Shown: one piece after another, positions 50,009-58,514 of the stretch
Layout: each line of letters starts with the position of its first letter
Position numbering within the stretch: position 1 is the first letter of the stretch
Origin: Rhodocyclales bacterium
Lineage (GTDB): Bacteria > Pseudomonadota > Gammaproteobacteria > Burkholderiales > Rhodocyclaceae
Assembly (NCBI GenBank): GCA_016192435.1
Contig: JACPUD010000082.1
Location: 51,750 to 113,013, forward strand
Reading direction: 5' to 3'
Length of the DNA stretch: 61,264 bases
The notes under the pieces: model-generated
The model's input: only the letters and a program-made list of their open reading frames with translations
Told to the model about the DNA's origin: nothing
The model's database searches: none
Made by a program: the position numbers and the translations under genes

Positions 50009-51309
50009 GCGAGGAAGGCTCCACGGAGCCACCAGCTAACCTTTCGGTTGCAGGGACAAGCGAGTTTCTGGAGGCGCTGCGCAGGATAGTCGGGGAAAGA
50101 CAGTCCGACAAAGGGAATCTGGCGGTACTGGTCATCGACTGCGGCGTGATAAGCCGCATCGACACCGTGTGGGGTTACCAGATAGGCGATGCCGTGCGCA
50201 ACCGCGTCGCCGCCTCCCTGCGTATCGACGTGCTGCGACCGGACGATCTGGTTGGCGCACTGGGCCGGGACGATTTTGCCTGCGTCCTGTCGACAGTCGA
50301 GGGGCCAGCCGTTGCCCTGCTGGCGGCGAAGAAACTGTTGCGCGCGCTGGATATGCCGTTCTGGATCGATGAGGAGGAAATCTACGCCAACCCGGCGATC
50401 GGGATCGCAATATTTCCGGAGCACGGCGATCAGGCGGAAACCCTCTTGCAGAGGGCCAAGAGCGCCTGCACCCGCGCCCGGGAGCTGCCGGGCCGGGTCG
50501 CCGACCACGCCGACGACCGCCACAACTCTGCCGCATCGCAGCTCCTTTATGAGAACCGCCTGCGCACGGCTGTTTCCGAGGACACTCTCGAACTGGTGTT
50601 TCAGCCTCAGTACGATCTGCGCCGCGGTCAGGTCATGGGTGCCGAAGGCCTGCTGCGCTGGCGCGACCCCGCGCTAGGCATGATCGATGCGGAGCAGGCC
50701 TTCGCCGCGGCGGACGCGGCGGACAAGGTCGCCGATCTGGTTTCCTCTATCCTGAATCGTGCGCTGCGCAACGTTTCGGAATTCCGTTACAGCGCAGGAC
50801 TGGACCTGCGCATCGGGATCAAGCTGCCGGCCCGCGCGCTGCGACATACGGAACTGCTGGAGGTGGTGCAGCGAGCGCTGGGCACCTGGAGCAGGCGACC
50901 GGGTACGCTGATTCTGGGAATCGGGGAGACATCGGTACTGCACGAAGAAGCGATTACGCGGGAGACGCTCGGCCGCCTGAAGGAGCTCGGCGTGAAGCTC
51001 TCGATCGACGATCCGGGCATGACCATATCATCGCTGTTCGGACTTTCCGGCATGCCGTTTCAGGAAATCAGGATCGACGTTTCGGCGGCAGGCGATCTGG
51101 CCGGCACACCGAAGTCCGAGCATATCCTGCAGTCGATGATCGCCATGGCCCACCTCCTGCGGCTGGACGTGGTGGCCGTCGGTGTCGCCGACGAAGCCGC
51201 GGCGGCCCGGCTCAAGGAACTCGGCTGCGACTACATGCAGGCCGATTTCAAGGGGCCCGCGCTCGAACCTCAACAATTCGTCGAGCGTTTCGGATTCAAC
51301 GAGGGCTGA
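50005..51309 (+). CDS. Degenerate GGDEF-EAL protein, probable c-di-GMP receptor or inert scaffold
   Basis: A 434-residue protein starting at GTG 50005. The GGDEF domain (about 20-170) has GRDDF in place of GG[DE]EF. The EAL domain (about 180-430) reads GAEGLLRW for EAL, KLPARAL where the metal Asn is expected, GIGETSVLHE, SIDDPGMTISSL for the DDFG loop, RIDVSA without the catalytic Lys, and MQADFKGPAL near the end. Several metal/catalytic residues are lost, so neither cyclase nor phosphodiesterase activity is expected. Coupled translation with the degenerate HD-GYP gene suggests that the two act together. It ends 14 nt inside the convergent FabH-like gene. Confidence 0.88.
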   Translation: MSEEGSTEPPANLSVAGTSEFLEALRRIVGERQSDKGNLAVLVIDCGVISRIDTVWGYQIGDAVRNRVAASLRIDVLRPDDLVGALGRDDFACVLSTVEGPAVALLAAKKLLRALDMPFWIDEEEIYANPAIGIAIFPEHGDQAETLLQRAKSACTRARELPGRVADHADDRHNSAASQLLYENRLRTAVSEDTLELVFQPQYDLRRGQVMGAEGLLRWRDPALGMIDAEQAFAAADAADKVADLVSSILNRALRNVSEFRYSAGLDLRIGIKLPARALRHTELLEVVQRALGTWSRRPGTLILGIGETSVLHEEAITRETLGRLKELGVKLSIDDPGMTISSLFGLSGMPFQEIRIDVSAAGDLAGTPKSEHILQSMIAMAHLLRLDVVAVGVADEAAAARLKELGCDYMQADFKGPALEPQQFVERFGFNEG

Positions 51310-52351
51310 ACGCGATCGGGCCCCAGCGCACCACGGTCGCACCCCAGACGTAGCCGATCCCCGCTGCGATGGCCACCATCAGGTCGCCATCCTTCAGGCG
51401 CCCCTGACGCAGTCCTTCGTGCAGGGAAACCATGAAGTCCACCTGCCCGGCATGGCCGTAGTCTTCCAGGTACACCGATTGCTCGGGCCTTAGGCCGAGG
51501 GTTTCCAACAAGCCGCCGTGCATCGAGCGCTTGAAATGCAGCACATTCAGAAAGTCGATGTCGGCACGCGTCGCCCCACTTTTTTCCAGCGCCCGGTCGA
51601 TGCAGGCCAGCCAGTTGGGCATCGAAACGGCATTCAGGCCCGCCTTCATGTGCTCGGGGTCAAACACGCCGAGGCTGCGATTGCCGCGCAGGCGCAGTTC
51701 GTTCAGGGTTTCCTGCGGCAGTGTCTCGATCGGCTGCACGGTGCCGCCGTAGCGCACGCCCGTGTCGCGCGAGAACGAACCGTCGGTAATGATGTGGCTG
51801 CCGAGCACGAGGTTGCGGCCCAGGTCGCGCCGCAGAATCAGCGCGCCGCCGGCCGCCGCCAGGTCGTACATGAAGGAGACGTCGGGATCGGTATAGTCGA
51901 TCAGGTCGCCATTGCGGTAGCCGCCGACGATCAGCACCGTCGCGATCTCAGGATCGGCGATCATCATGTCCTTGGCGATCTTGATCGCCGCCAGCGTGGT
52001 GTTGCAGCGCTGCTGCAGGTCGATGCCCCAGGCGCGGCGCGCGCCGATCCGTTCCTGGATGTGGATCGCCGAGGTGGTCAGCGGATACTCCTTCCACTCC
52101 TCGCCCATGCACAGGATCAGGTCGATTTCCAAGGGATCGAGGCCACAGCGCGCCAGCGCGTCGAGCGCGGCGCGGGCGCCCATCTCCTGGGTGCCGTCTT
52201 CGCTGCCGGGAACGGTCTTCTTCACGATGCCCAGCTTGTCGCGCACCGCCGCCGCCGACCAGCGGCCCGCGGTCGCAGCGGCGATGTCGGCGGCGCTCAT
52301 GTGCTGCGCCGGCAGATACAGGCCGTAGCCGAGTATGCCAATGTCGTTCAT
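51296..52351 (-). CDS. FabH-like beta-ketoacyl synthase III family enzyme with altered active site
   Basis: A 351-residue thiolase-fold protein from ATG 52351 (MNDIGILGYGLYLPAQHM). The nucleophile Cys lies in LQQRCNTTLAAI near 115 and the His in NVLHFKRSMHGG. The catalytic Asn of FabH (GNTS loop) aligns with EDYGHAGQVD, so His replaces Asn, and the QAN segment is KRS. A Cys-His-His set suggests a reaction other than standard KAS III condensation, perhaps thiolytic cleavage or acyl transfer. It overlaps the MaoC gene by 4 nt and is last in the liv/ligase operon. No DUF35 partner is seen. Confidence 0.85.
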   Translation of the reverse strand: MNDIGILGYGLYLPAQHMSAADIAAATAGRWSAAAVRDKLGIVKKTVPGSEDGTQEMGARAALDALARCGLDPLEIDLILCMGEEWKEYPLTTSAIHIQERIGARRAWGIDLQQRCNTTLAAIKIAKDMMIADPEIATVLIVGGYRNGDLIDYTDPDVSFMYDLAAAGGALILRRDLGRNLVLGSHIITDGSFSRDTGVRYGGTVQPIETLPQETLNELRLRGNRSLGVFDPEHMKAGLNAVSMPNWLACIDRALEKSGATRADIDFLNVLHFKRSMHGGLLETLGLRPEQSVYLEDYGHAGQVDFMVSLHEGLRQGRLKDGDLMVAIAAGIGYVWGATVVRWGPIAFSPR

Positions 52352-53238
52352 GCGAATTCCTGCCCCGGTTTGCTTGCCAGCTTGGTTATCAACCTGGTTT
52401 CCAAATTTCTTACCAGCACCAGTGCTTCGCCATCGCAGACCACGCGGCCGTCCGCGGTGCTGACCCGGGTCGCCAGATTGACCAGCTCCTTGTCCGCACG
52501 CAGGCGCGTGATCGCAACCGTAGCCGTCAGCGCCTCGCCGGGAAAAGCGATCGAGGGATAGCGCAGCTGTTGCTTCATCCAGCCCGTGCCGCGCCCCGGC
52601 AGGCGGGTGCCGAGCAGGTCGGAGAACATGCCGGCCAGCAGTGGCCAAGGCACGATGCGGGACTTGAGGCCGCGCATCCGCGCTTCCACGTCGTCGCGGA
52701 AAATCGGGTTGCGGTCGCCGCTGAGGTCGCCGTATTCGTCGAGGTCGACGTCACTGAAAATGCGCGTGCTGCTGACGCTCATGCCGGGGCGCAGGCCATG
52801 AAGCTCAGCATCGCCCGGCTCCGCCCGGTACTCCGCAGGAATCGGCGCAGACAAGGTCGCATCGGGTGCGAAGACGCGGCAGCGCCCGGTTGCGGTCGGA
52901 ATCGGCGTGGCCCCGGCGCCGACTCTTGTAACTTCGGTGGCGATATCGAGCAGACCGCCGACTTCGGCCTCGACCTGCAAGCCTACGTGAAGCCGATCGC
53001 CGACATAGGTCGGATTGGGAAACATCAGCGTCTGTTCCAGTTGCACGACGCCCGGTCCGATCTGCTCCGTCAATGCCTTGCAGATGCAGCTATAGAGCAG
53101 CATGCCGTGAGCGACCGTGGCGCCGAAATGGCTCTGCGCGGCGAACACCGGATCGCAGTGAATCGGGTTGTCGTCGCCGCTCAGCCTTGCAAAGCGGTCG
53201 AAATCGGCCTGCAGCAGGACACGCTGGTAACTGCTCAT
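52348..53238 (-). CDS. Double MaoC (hot-dog) dehydratase-like protein
   Basis: A 296-residue protein with two MaoC-like hot-dog units. Unit 1 (about 1-125) keeps the hydratase signature FARLSGDDNPIHCDP with GATVAHGMLLYS. Unit 2 (about 150-285) aligns as YGDLSGDRNPIFRDD with IVPWPLLAGMFSDLL, where the catalytic His is Phe, so only the first unit should be active. By family such proteins hydrate enoyl-CoA with R-stereochemistry. It overlaps the ligase stop and the FabH-like start by 4 nt each. A degenerate repeat-B copy (52903-52931) lies in the linker (TRVGAGATPIP). Confidence 0.85.
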   Translation of the reverse strand: MSSYQRVLLQADFDRFARLSGDDNPIHCDPVFAAQSHFGATVAHGMLLYSCICKALTEQIGPGVVQLEQTLMFPNPTYVGDRLHVGLQVEAEVGGLLDIATEVTRVGAGATPIPTATGRCRVFAPDATLSAPIPAEYRAEPGDAELHGLRPGMSVSSTRIFSDVDLDEYGDLSGDRNPIFRDDVEARMRGLKSRIVPWPLLAGMFSDLLGTRLPGRGTGWMKQQLRYPSIAFPGEALTATVAITRLRADKELVNLATRVSTADGRVVCDGEALVLVRNLETRLITKLASKPGQEFA

Positions 53239-54764
53239 TGGGGACTATCGCCGAACAGCCGGCGCAGCGTCGGTTTATCCAGCTTGCCGGCGGCATTGCG
53301 CGCCACGGCGGGAACGAATACCACATGCTTGGGCGCCTTGAAGCCGGCCAGCCGAGCCTTGCAGTGTGCGACCACTTCCGCGGCAGTCACCGTCGCGCCC
53401 GGTTTCAGGGCGACGATGGCCTTACCCACCTCGCCCCACCTGTCGTCATGGACGCCGATCACCGCCGCTTCGGCGACGCCGTCCATCTGGAAGATGACGT
53501 TTTCCACCTCGGCCGGATAGACGTTCTCGCCGCCCGAGATGTACATGTCCTTGGAGCGATCGACGATGCAGTAATCGCCCTCGTCGTCGAAATAGGCGAT
53601 GTCGCCGGTGCATAGCCAGCCGTCCGCATAGGCCTTGGCCGTCGCCTCCGGATTGCGCCAGTAGCCGGGCGTAAGGCCGGGACCGCGCAGCAGCAGTTCG
53701 CCGCGCTGGTTGGCGCCGAGATTCTGTCGCGTCGCCGAATCGACTACCTTGCCTTCGACGTACATCACCGGTTTGCCCACCGTGCCGACCTTCCTGCGTG
53801 CCGTGGCCTCGTCGGTGAGGAACACGGTCGGCCCGGTCTCGGTCATGCCGAAGCCGAAGCAGATCGTGACGCCCTTGGCCAGGTACTGCTCGAGCAGGGT
53901 CTTCGGAATCGGCGCGCCGCCGCAGGCCCAGTTGCGCACCCGCGAAAAGTCGGCGCTGGCGAAACGGTGATGCTGACTGAGGAACAGATAGATCGCCGGC
54001 ACGCCGAACATTATCGTGGCTTCGCGCTCCAGCAGTTCCATGGTCTGGTCCACATCGAACTGGCGCATGATCAGCGTGGTGCCGCCGACCATGATCATCG
54101 GGTTCATGTAGAGATTGAGGCCGCCGGTATGGAAGTAGGGCAGCACCGACAGCAGCTTGTCCTCGCGCCGCAGACCGACCGCGAGCATGCCGTTGACCGC
54201 GTTGGTGAAGGCCATGCCCCAGGTTTGCAGGACACCCTTGGGCTTGCCCGTGGTGCCCGCCGTGTACAGCAGATACCAGACGTCCTCATGCTTGCGCCAG
54301 GGCATCTCGATGCTGGCGCCCGACATTGCCGCCAGCGCGGCCTCGTAGCCGGCGACATCGCCGCGCGGCGCGCCGGTGACCATGCGCCGCGTCAGCCTGG
54401 CGGCATCCGCCAGTGCGGCGCCGGTCTGCTCGAATTCCTCGCCCCAGACGATCGCCGCCGGCTCGGCATCGGCCACGATGCCGGCGAGTTCGGGCAGCGC
54501 CAGGCGCCAGTTGAGGCAGACCATGATGGCGCCGAGCTTGCCGCAGCCGTAGAGCATCTCGACGTAGTCCGAGGAGCTGTGCGCCAGCACCGCCACCCGG
54601 TCGCCGGGCCGGATCTGCCAGCGCTCGCGCATGAACTCCGCGAAGCGGCTGGCGCGTTCGTTGAGCTGCGCGTAGGTGACCGAGCGCTTGCTGTGCAGAT
54701 CGACCAGGGCAAGCTGCTGCGGAAACTGTGCGGCATGTTTTGCCGGCCAGTCGGGTATCAACAT
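53235..54764 (-). CDS. Acyl-CoA ligase (AMP-forming)
   Basis: A 509-residue ANL-superfamily ligase from ATG 54764 (MLIPDWPAKHAAQFPQ); the frame continues upstream only as a shadow. P-loop YTAGTTGKPKGV near 170, GFGMTETGP near 300, LCTGDIAYFDDEGDYCIVDR near 385 and the catalytic Lys in VARNAAGKLDKPTLR at the C terminus are all present. It activates a carboxylic acid to its CoA ester. The operon also encodes ABC uptake, enoyl-CoA hydratase, MaoC and FabH-like enzymes, so it probably activates the imported acid. Substrate class (aliphatic, alicyclic or aromatic) is not readable here. Confidence 0.92.
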   Translation of the reverse strand: MLIPDWPAKHAAQFPQQLALVDLHSKRSVTYAQLNERASRFAEFMRERWQIRPGDRVAVLAHSSSDYVEMLYGCGKLGAIMVCLNWRLALPELAGIVADAEPAAIVWGEEFEQTGAALADAARLTRRMVTGAPRGDVAGYEAALAAMSGASIEMPWRKHEDVWYLLYTAGTTGKPKGVLQTWGMAFTNAVNGMLAVGLRREDKLLSVLPYFHTGGLNLYMNPMIMVGGTTLIMRQFDVDQTMELLEREATIMFGVPAIYLFLSQHHRFASADFSRVRNWACGGAPIPKTLLEQYLAKGVTICFGFGMTETGPTVFLTDEATARRKVGTVGKPVMYVEGKVVDSATRQNLGANQRGELLLRGPGLTPGYWRNPEATAKAYADGWLCTGDIAYFDDEGDYCIVDRSKDMYISGGENVYPAEVENVIFQMDGVAEAAVIGVHDDRWGEVGKAIVALKPGATVTAAEVVAHCKARLAGFKAPKHVVFVPAVARNAAGKLDKPTLRRLFGDSPQ

Positions 54765-55558
54765 TGGGCGTCCTCCAGATCCGGTGCATCGGGGTAGCTG
54801 GCGAAGTCGCGCAGGAAGGCATCGACGCCGGCCAGGGCTTCCGGCGCGGCAATCAGTTCGACGAAGCGGGCGCGCTCGGCTTCCAGGTCGGCGGCGAGCT
54901 GTGCGCGGTCGCCCCACAGCAGCCCTTTTGCCGCGCGCATGGTGCCGGCGGGATAGGCGGCGATCTTGCGCGCCGCCGCCGCCGCAGCCTCCTGCAGGGC
55001 TTCGGCCGCCACGATCTCGTTGGCCAGGCCCCAGGCCGCCGCCTCCTCGGCACAGATGCTGCGGTTCAACAGCAATGCCGCGGCCGCCCGACGGCGACCG
55101 GCGAGGCGGCCGACCAGCGCGGTCCAGCCGCCGTCGGGGCCGAAGCCGGCGGTAGCGTAGTGCGCCTTGAACACGGCCTGCGGCGCCAGCATGACCAGAT
55201 CCGCGGCCAGCACCAAGCCGATAGCACCGCCGGTGACGATGCCATGCACCGCGGCCACCACGGGCTGCGGCAGGTCGACCAGCGCCAGGATCGCCTGGTT
55301 CAGTTGCCCGACCAGGCCTGCACCGTAAGCGCGCAGATCGTCGCGCTCGCGGCGGAAGCGGCGCATGTCGCCGCCGATCGAGAAAGCCGGGCCATCGGCC
55401 GCGAGCACGACGGCGCGGCAGGAGGCATCGTCCTTCAACCCGGCCAGCGCGGCGAGCAGATCCGCCAGCAGTTCCGGCACCAGGGCATTTTGCATACCCG
55501 CCCGGCACAGCACCACGCGCGCCACGGCGTCGGCACGCTCGACCCGCACCAGACTCAC
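54758..55558 (-). CDS. Enoyl-CoA hydratase/isomerase family protein
   Basis: A 266-residue crotonase (VARVVLCRAGMQNALVPEL, ADGPAFSIGGDMRRF, VAAVHGIVTGGAIGLVLAAD, GFGPDGGWTALVGRLAG). The oxyanion-hole segments are present. The second catalytic acid region reads GFGPDGGWT, a PaaG/isomerase-like form rather than the Glu pair of classic crotonase, so isomerase activity is possible. It overlaps the ligase start by 7 nt, and 109 nt of hairpin-bearing spacer separates it from livM upstream. Confidence 0.87.
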   Translation of the reverse strand: MSLVRVERADAVARVVLCRAGMQNALVPELLADLLAALAGLKDDASCRAVVLAADGPAFSIGGDMRRFRRERDDLRAYGAGLVGQLNQAILALVDLPQPVVAAVHGIVTGGAIGLVLAADLVMLAPQAVFKAHYATAGFGPDGGWTALVGRLAGRRRAAAALLLNRSICAEEAAAWGLANEIVAAEALQEAAAAAARKIAAYPAGTMRAAKGLLWGDRAQLAADLEAERARFVELIAAPEALAGVDAFLRDFASYPDAPDLEDAQC

Positions 55559-55577
55559 TGGATTACCCTCCCCCCAG

Positions 55578-55598
55578 CCCCCTCCCCAAGGGAGGGGG
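55578..55598. repeat. C/G-rich palindromic hairpin between livM and the enoyl-CoA hydratase gene
   Basis: CCCCCTCCC and GGGAGGGGG form a perfect 9-bp stem around a 3-nt loop, embedded in a very C-rich context. There is no T tract in the minus direction. Similar CCCCTCCC/GGGAGGGG palindromes are widespread intergenic elements in proteobacteria. It may stabilise mRNA or reduce read-through from the transporter into the enzyme genes. Confidence 0.7.
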
Positions 55599-55667
55599 TC
55601 ACGGAGGTTCGCCGCTGCGCGGCTCCGGTCTGTGGCTGGCGCCCCTTCGGGCGGCCGTGCGGGGCGC

Positions 55668-56744
55668 TCATCGCAGTCTCCGCAAGGCCGCCTTTGTCCG
55701 CAAGCGGCCGACGATGCCGGTGGGGAAAAAATACACCGATAGCACGAACAGCACGCCCAGCCACAACAGCCAGCGATCGGGATGGAACAGGTTGGCCAGC
55801 AGCGGCACGCCGGCCAGTGCGCCGGAGGCTTCCTTCATCAACACCTGCAGGTAATTCTGCATCAGGATGAACAGCGCCGAACCGATCACCGCGCCATATA
55901 CCGTGCCCATGCCGCCGATCACCACGATCAGCAGGATGTCGGTCATGACCTCGAAGGAGAGCATGGTCTTCGGTCCGACGTAACGCAGCCAGAGCGCCAT
56001 CAGGACGCCGGCCAGGGTCGCGATCAGGGCGCCGAGGCAGTTGGCCAGGGTACGGTAGATGACGGTGCGGTAACCCAGCGCCTCGGCGCGAAAATCGTTT
56101 TCGCGGATCGCCTGCAATACGCGGCCGAAGGGCGAGTTGACGATGCGCAACATGAACAGGAACAACGCCAGGGCGGCGCTGAACACCAGGTAGTAGGTGA
56201 TCAGCTTGCCGTCGATGGCGCGCCCCATGATCTCGCCCTCGATCAAGTGGAAGCCCGGCTGCAGCAGTTCCGGCACCCGGAAGGTGCGGCCGTCCTCGCC
56301 GCCGGTGAGGTCGGACAGCTGCGAGGCCAGCACGGCGAAAGCGGAGGCCACCGCCAGCGTGATCATGGCGTAGAAGATCGCCCGCACGCGCAAGCTGAAC
56401 AGGCCGATGACCAGCGCCAGCACCAGGGATAGCGAAAGCGCACCCGCCGTGCCGACGAAGATCGCCCACCAGCTCGGACCCATGGCATGCAGGGCGAGGC
56501 CGACGCCATAGGCGCCGATGCCGTAGAACATCGTGTGGGCGAAGGAAACGATGCCGGTGTAGCCCAGCAGCAGGTCATAGGAGGCGACCAGCACGATGAA
56601 GACGCAGATGGTGGCCGCGACATTCAGCGAGCGCGCACCGGGAAACAGGAAGGGCGCGAAGGCCAGGCCGAACAGCACCGCGAGCAGCAGCGCCGACAAC
56701 AGGCGACTGCGCGGCAGATCTCCGGAGAGCAGGGTCCTGATCAT
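55668..56744 (-). CDS. livM: Branched-chain-type ABC transporter permease (LivM)
   Basis: A 358-residue polytopic permease from ATG 56744 (MIRTLLSGDLPRSR). About ten hydrophobic segments; LivM signatures LLLGYTGIVSFAHTMFYGIG, LQAIRENDFRAEALGY (cytoplasmic coupling loop) and VVIGGMGTVYGAVIG. It forms the channel with LivH for uptake driven by LivFG. It starts 3 nt after the livH stop. In HAAT family transporters the cargo is often an amino acid but can be an aromatic or other carboxylate, which the downstream CoA enzymes favour here. Confidence 0.92.
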   Translation of the reverse strand: MIRTLLSGDLPRSRLLSALLLAVLFGLAFAPFLFPGARSLNVAATICVFIVLVASYDLLLGYTGIVSFAHTMFYGIGAYGVGLALHAMGPSWWAIFVGTAGALSLSLVLALVIGLFSLRVRAIFYAMITLAVASAFAVLASQLSDLTGGEDGRTFRVPELLQPGFHLIEGEIMGRAIDGKLITYYLVFSAALALFLFMLRIVNSPFGRVLQAIRENDFRAEALGYRTVIYRTLANCLGALIATLAGVLMALWLRYVGPKTMLSFEVMTDILLIVVIGGMGTVYGAVIGSALFILMQNYLQVLMKEASGALAGVPLLANLFHPDRWLLWLGVLFVLSVYFFPTGIVGRLRTKAALRRLR

Positions 56745-56746
56745 GA

Positions 56747-57769
56747 TCAGCGCTTGGCCACGGGATAGAGACCCTGCGGCCGCCAGAGCAGCACGGTAAC
56801 CATCAGCAGGATGTCGGACACCAGCGCCACTTTGGGCGCCAGGAAGCCGGCATAGTTCGCCACCAGCGCCACCAGCATGGCGCCGATGAAACAGCCGCCG
56901 ACCGAACCGAGGCCGCCGATGATGATGACGATGAACACCAGCACCGTGATCTCGCCGCCGATCGCCGCGGTCAGGGTTTCCTTGTAGAGGCCCCACATCA
57001 CGCCGCCGAGGCCCGCCAGCGCCGAGCCGGCCATGAAGACGCCGACGAACAGGCGGCGGATGCGATAGCCCAGCGCCTCGACCATTTCGCCGTTTTCGAC
57101 CCCGGCGCGGATCAGCAGGCCGACCTTGGTCCGGTTGAGCACCAGGAACATGGTGACGAATACCGTGAGCCCGACGCCGACTGCGATCAGGCGGTATTTT
57201 TCCAGCGCCGCATCGCCGATGATGAAGGCGCCGCGGAAAGTCGTCGGCAGTTGCAGCGGAATCTGCTCGGCACCCCAGATGACGTGGATCAACTGCTCGG
57301 CGACGATCATGCCGCCCATGGTGATCAGGATCTGCTTCAGGTGCAGGCCGTAAACGGGCCGGATGATGATCCGCTCGAAGGCCCAGCCCAGTATCCCGGT
57401 GACCAGCATCGCCAGCAGGATGGCCAGCCCGACCACCGACAGGTTCATCAGGATCGAGTCGGCCTCGACCCAGCCCTTCATCGGCAGCAGAACCAGCGTG
57501 GCGGTGAAGGCGCCGACCGAGACGAAGGCGCCGTGGCCGAAGTTGAGCACATCCATCAGGCCGAAAATCAGCGTCAGGCCGCTGGCCATCATGAACACCA
57601 TCATGCCCATCGCCAGCCCGGCCACGGTCAGCGTCACCCAGGTCGGGAAACTGCCGATCAGCGGCAGCATCAACAGCGCCAGCACCGGCACCAGCAACAG
57701 CGGCAGCAGGTCCACCCGAAGCCTGGGCAGGGCCGAGTCCTGCGCTGCGACGCTTGATATCGTCGTCAT
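56747..57769 (-). CDS. livH: Branched-chain-type ABC transporter permease (LivH)
   Basis: A 340-residue inner-membrane permease with an N-terminal cytoplasmic tail. Signatures: ASGLTLIFGLMDVLNFGHGA, IRAGVENGEMVEALGYRI (coupling loop) and VIIIGGLGSVGGCFIGA. It starts 10 nt after the livF stop and pairs with LivM. It is longer than typical LivH (about 300 residues) because of an ~18-residue N-terminal tail and an expanded second loop (LLPMKGWVEADSIL). Confidence 0.92.
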   Translation of the reverse strand: MTTISSVAAQDSALPRLRVDLLPLLLVPVLALLMLPLIGSFPTWVTLTVAGLAMGMMVFMMASGLTLIFGLMDVLNFGHGAFVSVGAFTATLVLLPMKGWVEADSILMNLSVVGLAILLAMLVTGILGWAFERIIIRPVYGLHLKQILITMGGMIVAEQLIHVIWGAEQIPLQLPTTFRGAFIIGDAALEKYRLIAVGVGLTVFVTMFLVLNRTKVGLLIRAGVENGEMVEALGYRIRRLFVGVFMAGSALAGLGGVMWGLYKETLTAAIGGEITVLVFIVIIIGGLGSVGGCFIGAMLVALVANYAGFLAPKVALVSDILLMVTVLLWRPQGLYPVAKR

Positions 57770-57779
57770 ATGTCCGATC

Positions 57780-58514
57780 CTATTGGTTCGTGTCCAGCGA
57801 AAGGCCGAGCAGCTTGTGCTGTAAGTCGCGGTCTTCCGTCAGTTCGGCCATCGATCCGGAATGCACGATGCGTCCGCCGTCCATCACCGCCACCGTGTCC
57901 CCCAGCGCACTGACGAAGCTGAAGTTCTGCTCGACCAGCAGGATGGTTTCGGTCTGCTTGAGTTCGCGGAAGGCCGCGATCATGCCCTGGATGATGGCCG
58001 GTGCCAGACCCTTGGTCGGCTCATCGATCAGCAACAGCTTCCTCGGCTCGACGATGGCACGGGCGATCGCCACCATCTGCTTCTGGCCACCGGACAAGGT
58101 GCCCGCAGGCTGGTTCCAGAACTTCTTGAGGGCGCCGAAGAAACCGAAAATCCACTCCAGACGCGCTTCGTCCATCTGATCCGCGCTCTTGACGCCGCGT
58201 GCGGCAAGAAACAGGTTTTCGCGCACCGTCAGGTCGGAGAAGATGCCCATGCTCTCCGGCACGTAGGCGATGCCGGCGCAGGCGATGTCGGGGGTCGGGC
58301 TGTGCGTGATGTCGTCGCCCGCGAAACGCACGCTGCCGCGCGAGGCGTGCCAGAGGCCCATGATGGTGCGTAGCGTGGTGGTCTTGCCGGCGCCGTTGCG
58401 CCCCAGCAGCACGGTGATGCCGCCCTTGGGCACCGCCAGATCGACACCCTGCAGGATGTGGTACTGGCCGATGTGAGTATGCACTCCTTCCAGTTGCAGC
58501 AACAACTCAGACAT
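57780..58514 (-). CDS. livF: Branched-chain-type ABC transporter ATPase (LivF)
   Basis: A 244-residue ABC ATPase. Walker A LLGRNGAGKTTTLRT, Q-loop region YVPESMGIFSDLTVREN, signature GTLSGGQKQMVAIARA, Walker B KLLLIDEPTKGLAP and H-loop LLVEQN. The PE-S-IFSDLTV pattern is characteristic of LivF. Its start overlaps the livG stop by 8 nt. It works as a heterodimer with LivG at the cytoplasmic face. Confidence 0.95.
   Translation of the reverse strand: MSELLLQLEGVHTHIGQYHILQGVDLAVPKGGITVLLGRNGAGKTTTLRTIMGLWHASRGSVRFAGDDITHSPTPDIACAGIAYVPESMGIFSDLTVRENLFLAARGVKSADQMDEARLEWIFGFFGALKKFWNQPAGTLSGGQKQMVAIARAIVEPRKLLLIDEPTKGLAPAIIQGMIAAFRELKQTETILLVEQNFSFVSALGDTVAVMDGGRIVHSGSMAELTEDRDLQHKLLGLSLDTNQ

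Noticed and set aside
53235-55508. N-terminal extension of the acyl-CoA ligase to 55508
   Set aside because: The extra ~250 residues are Arg/Gly-rich and overlap the crotonase gene in another frame; ligase homology starts at 54764.
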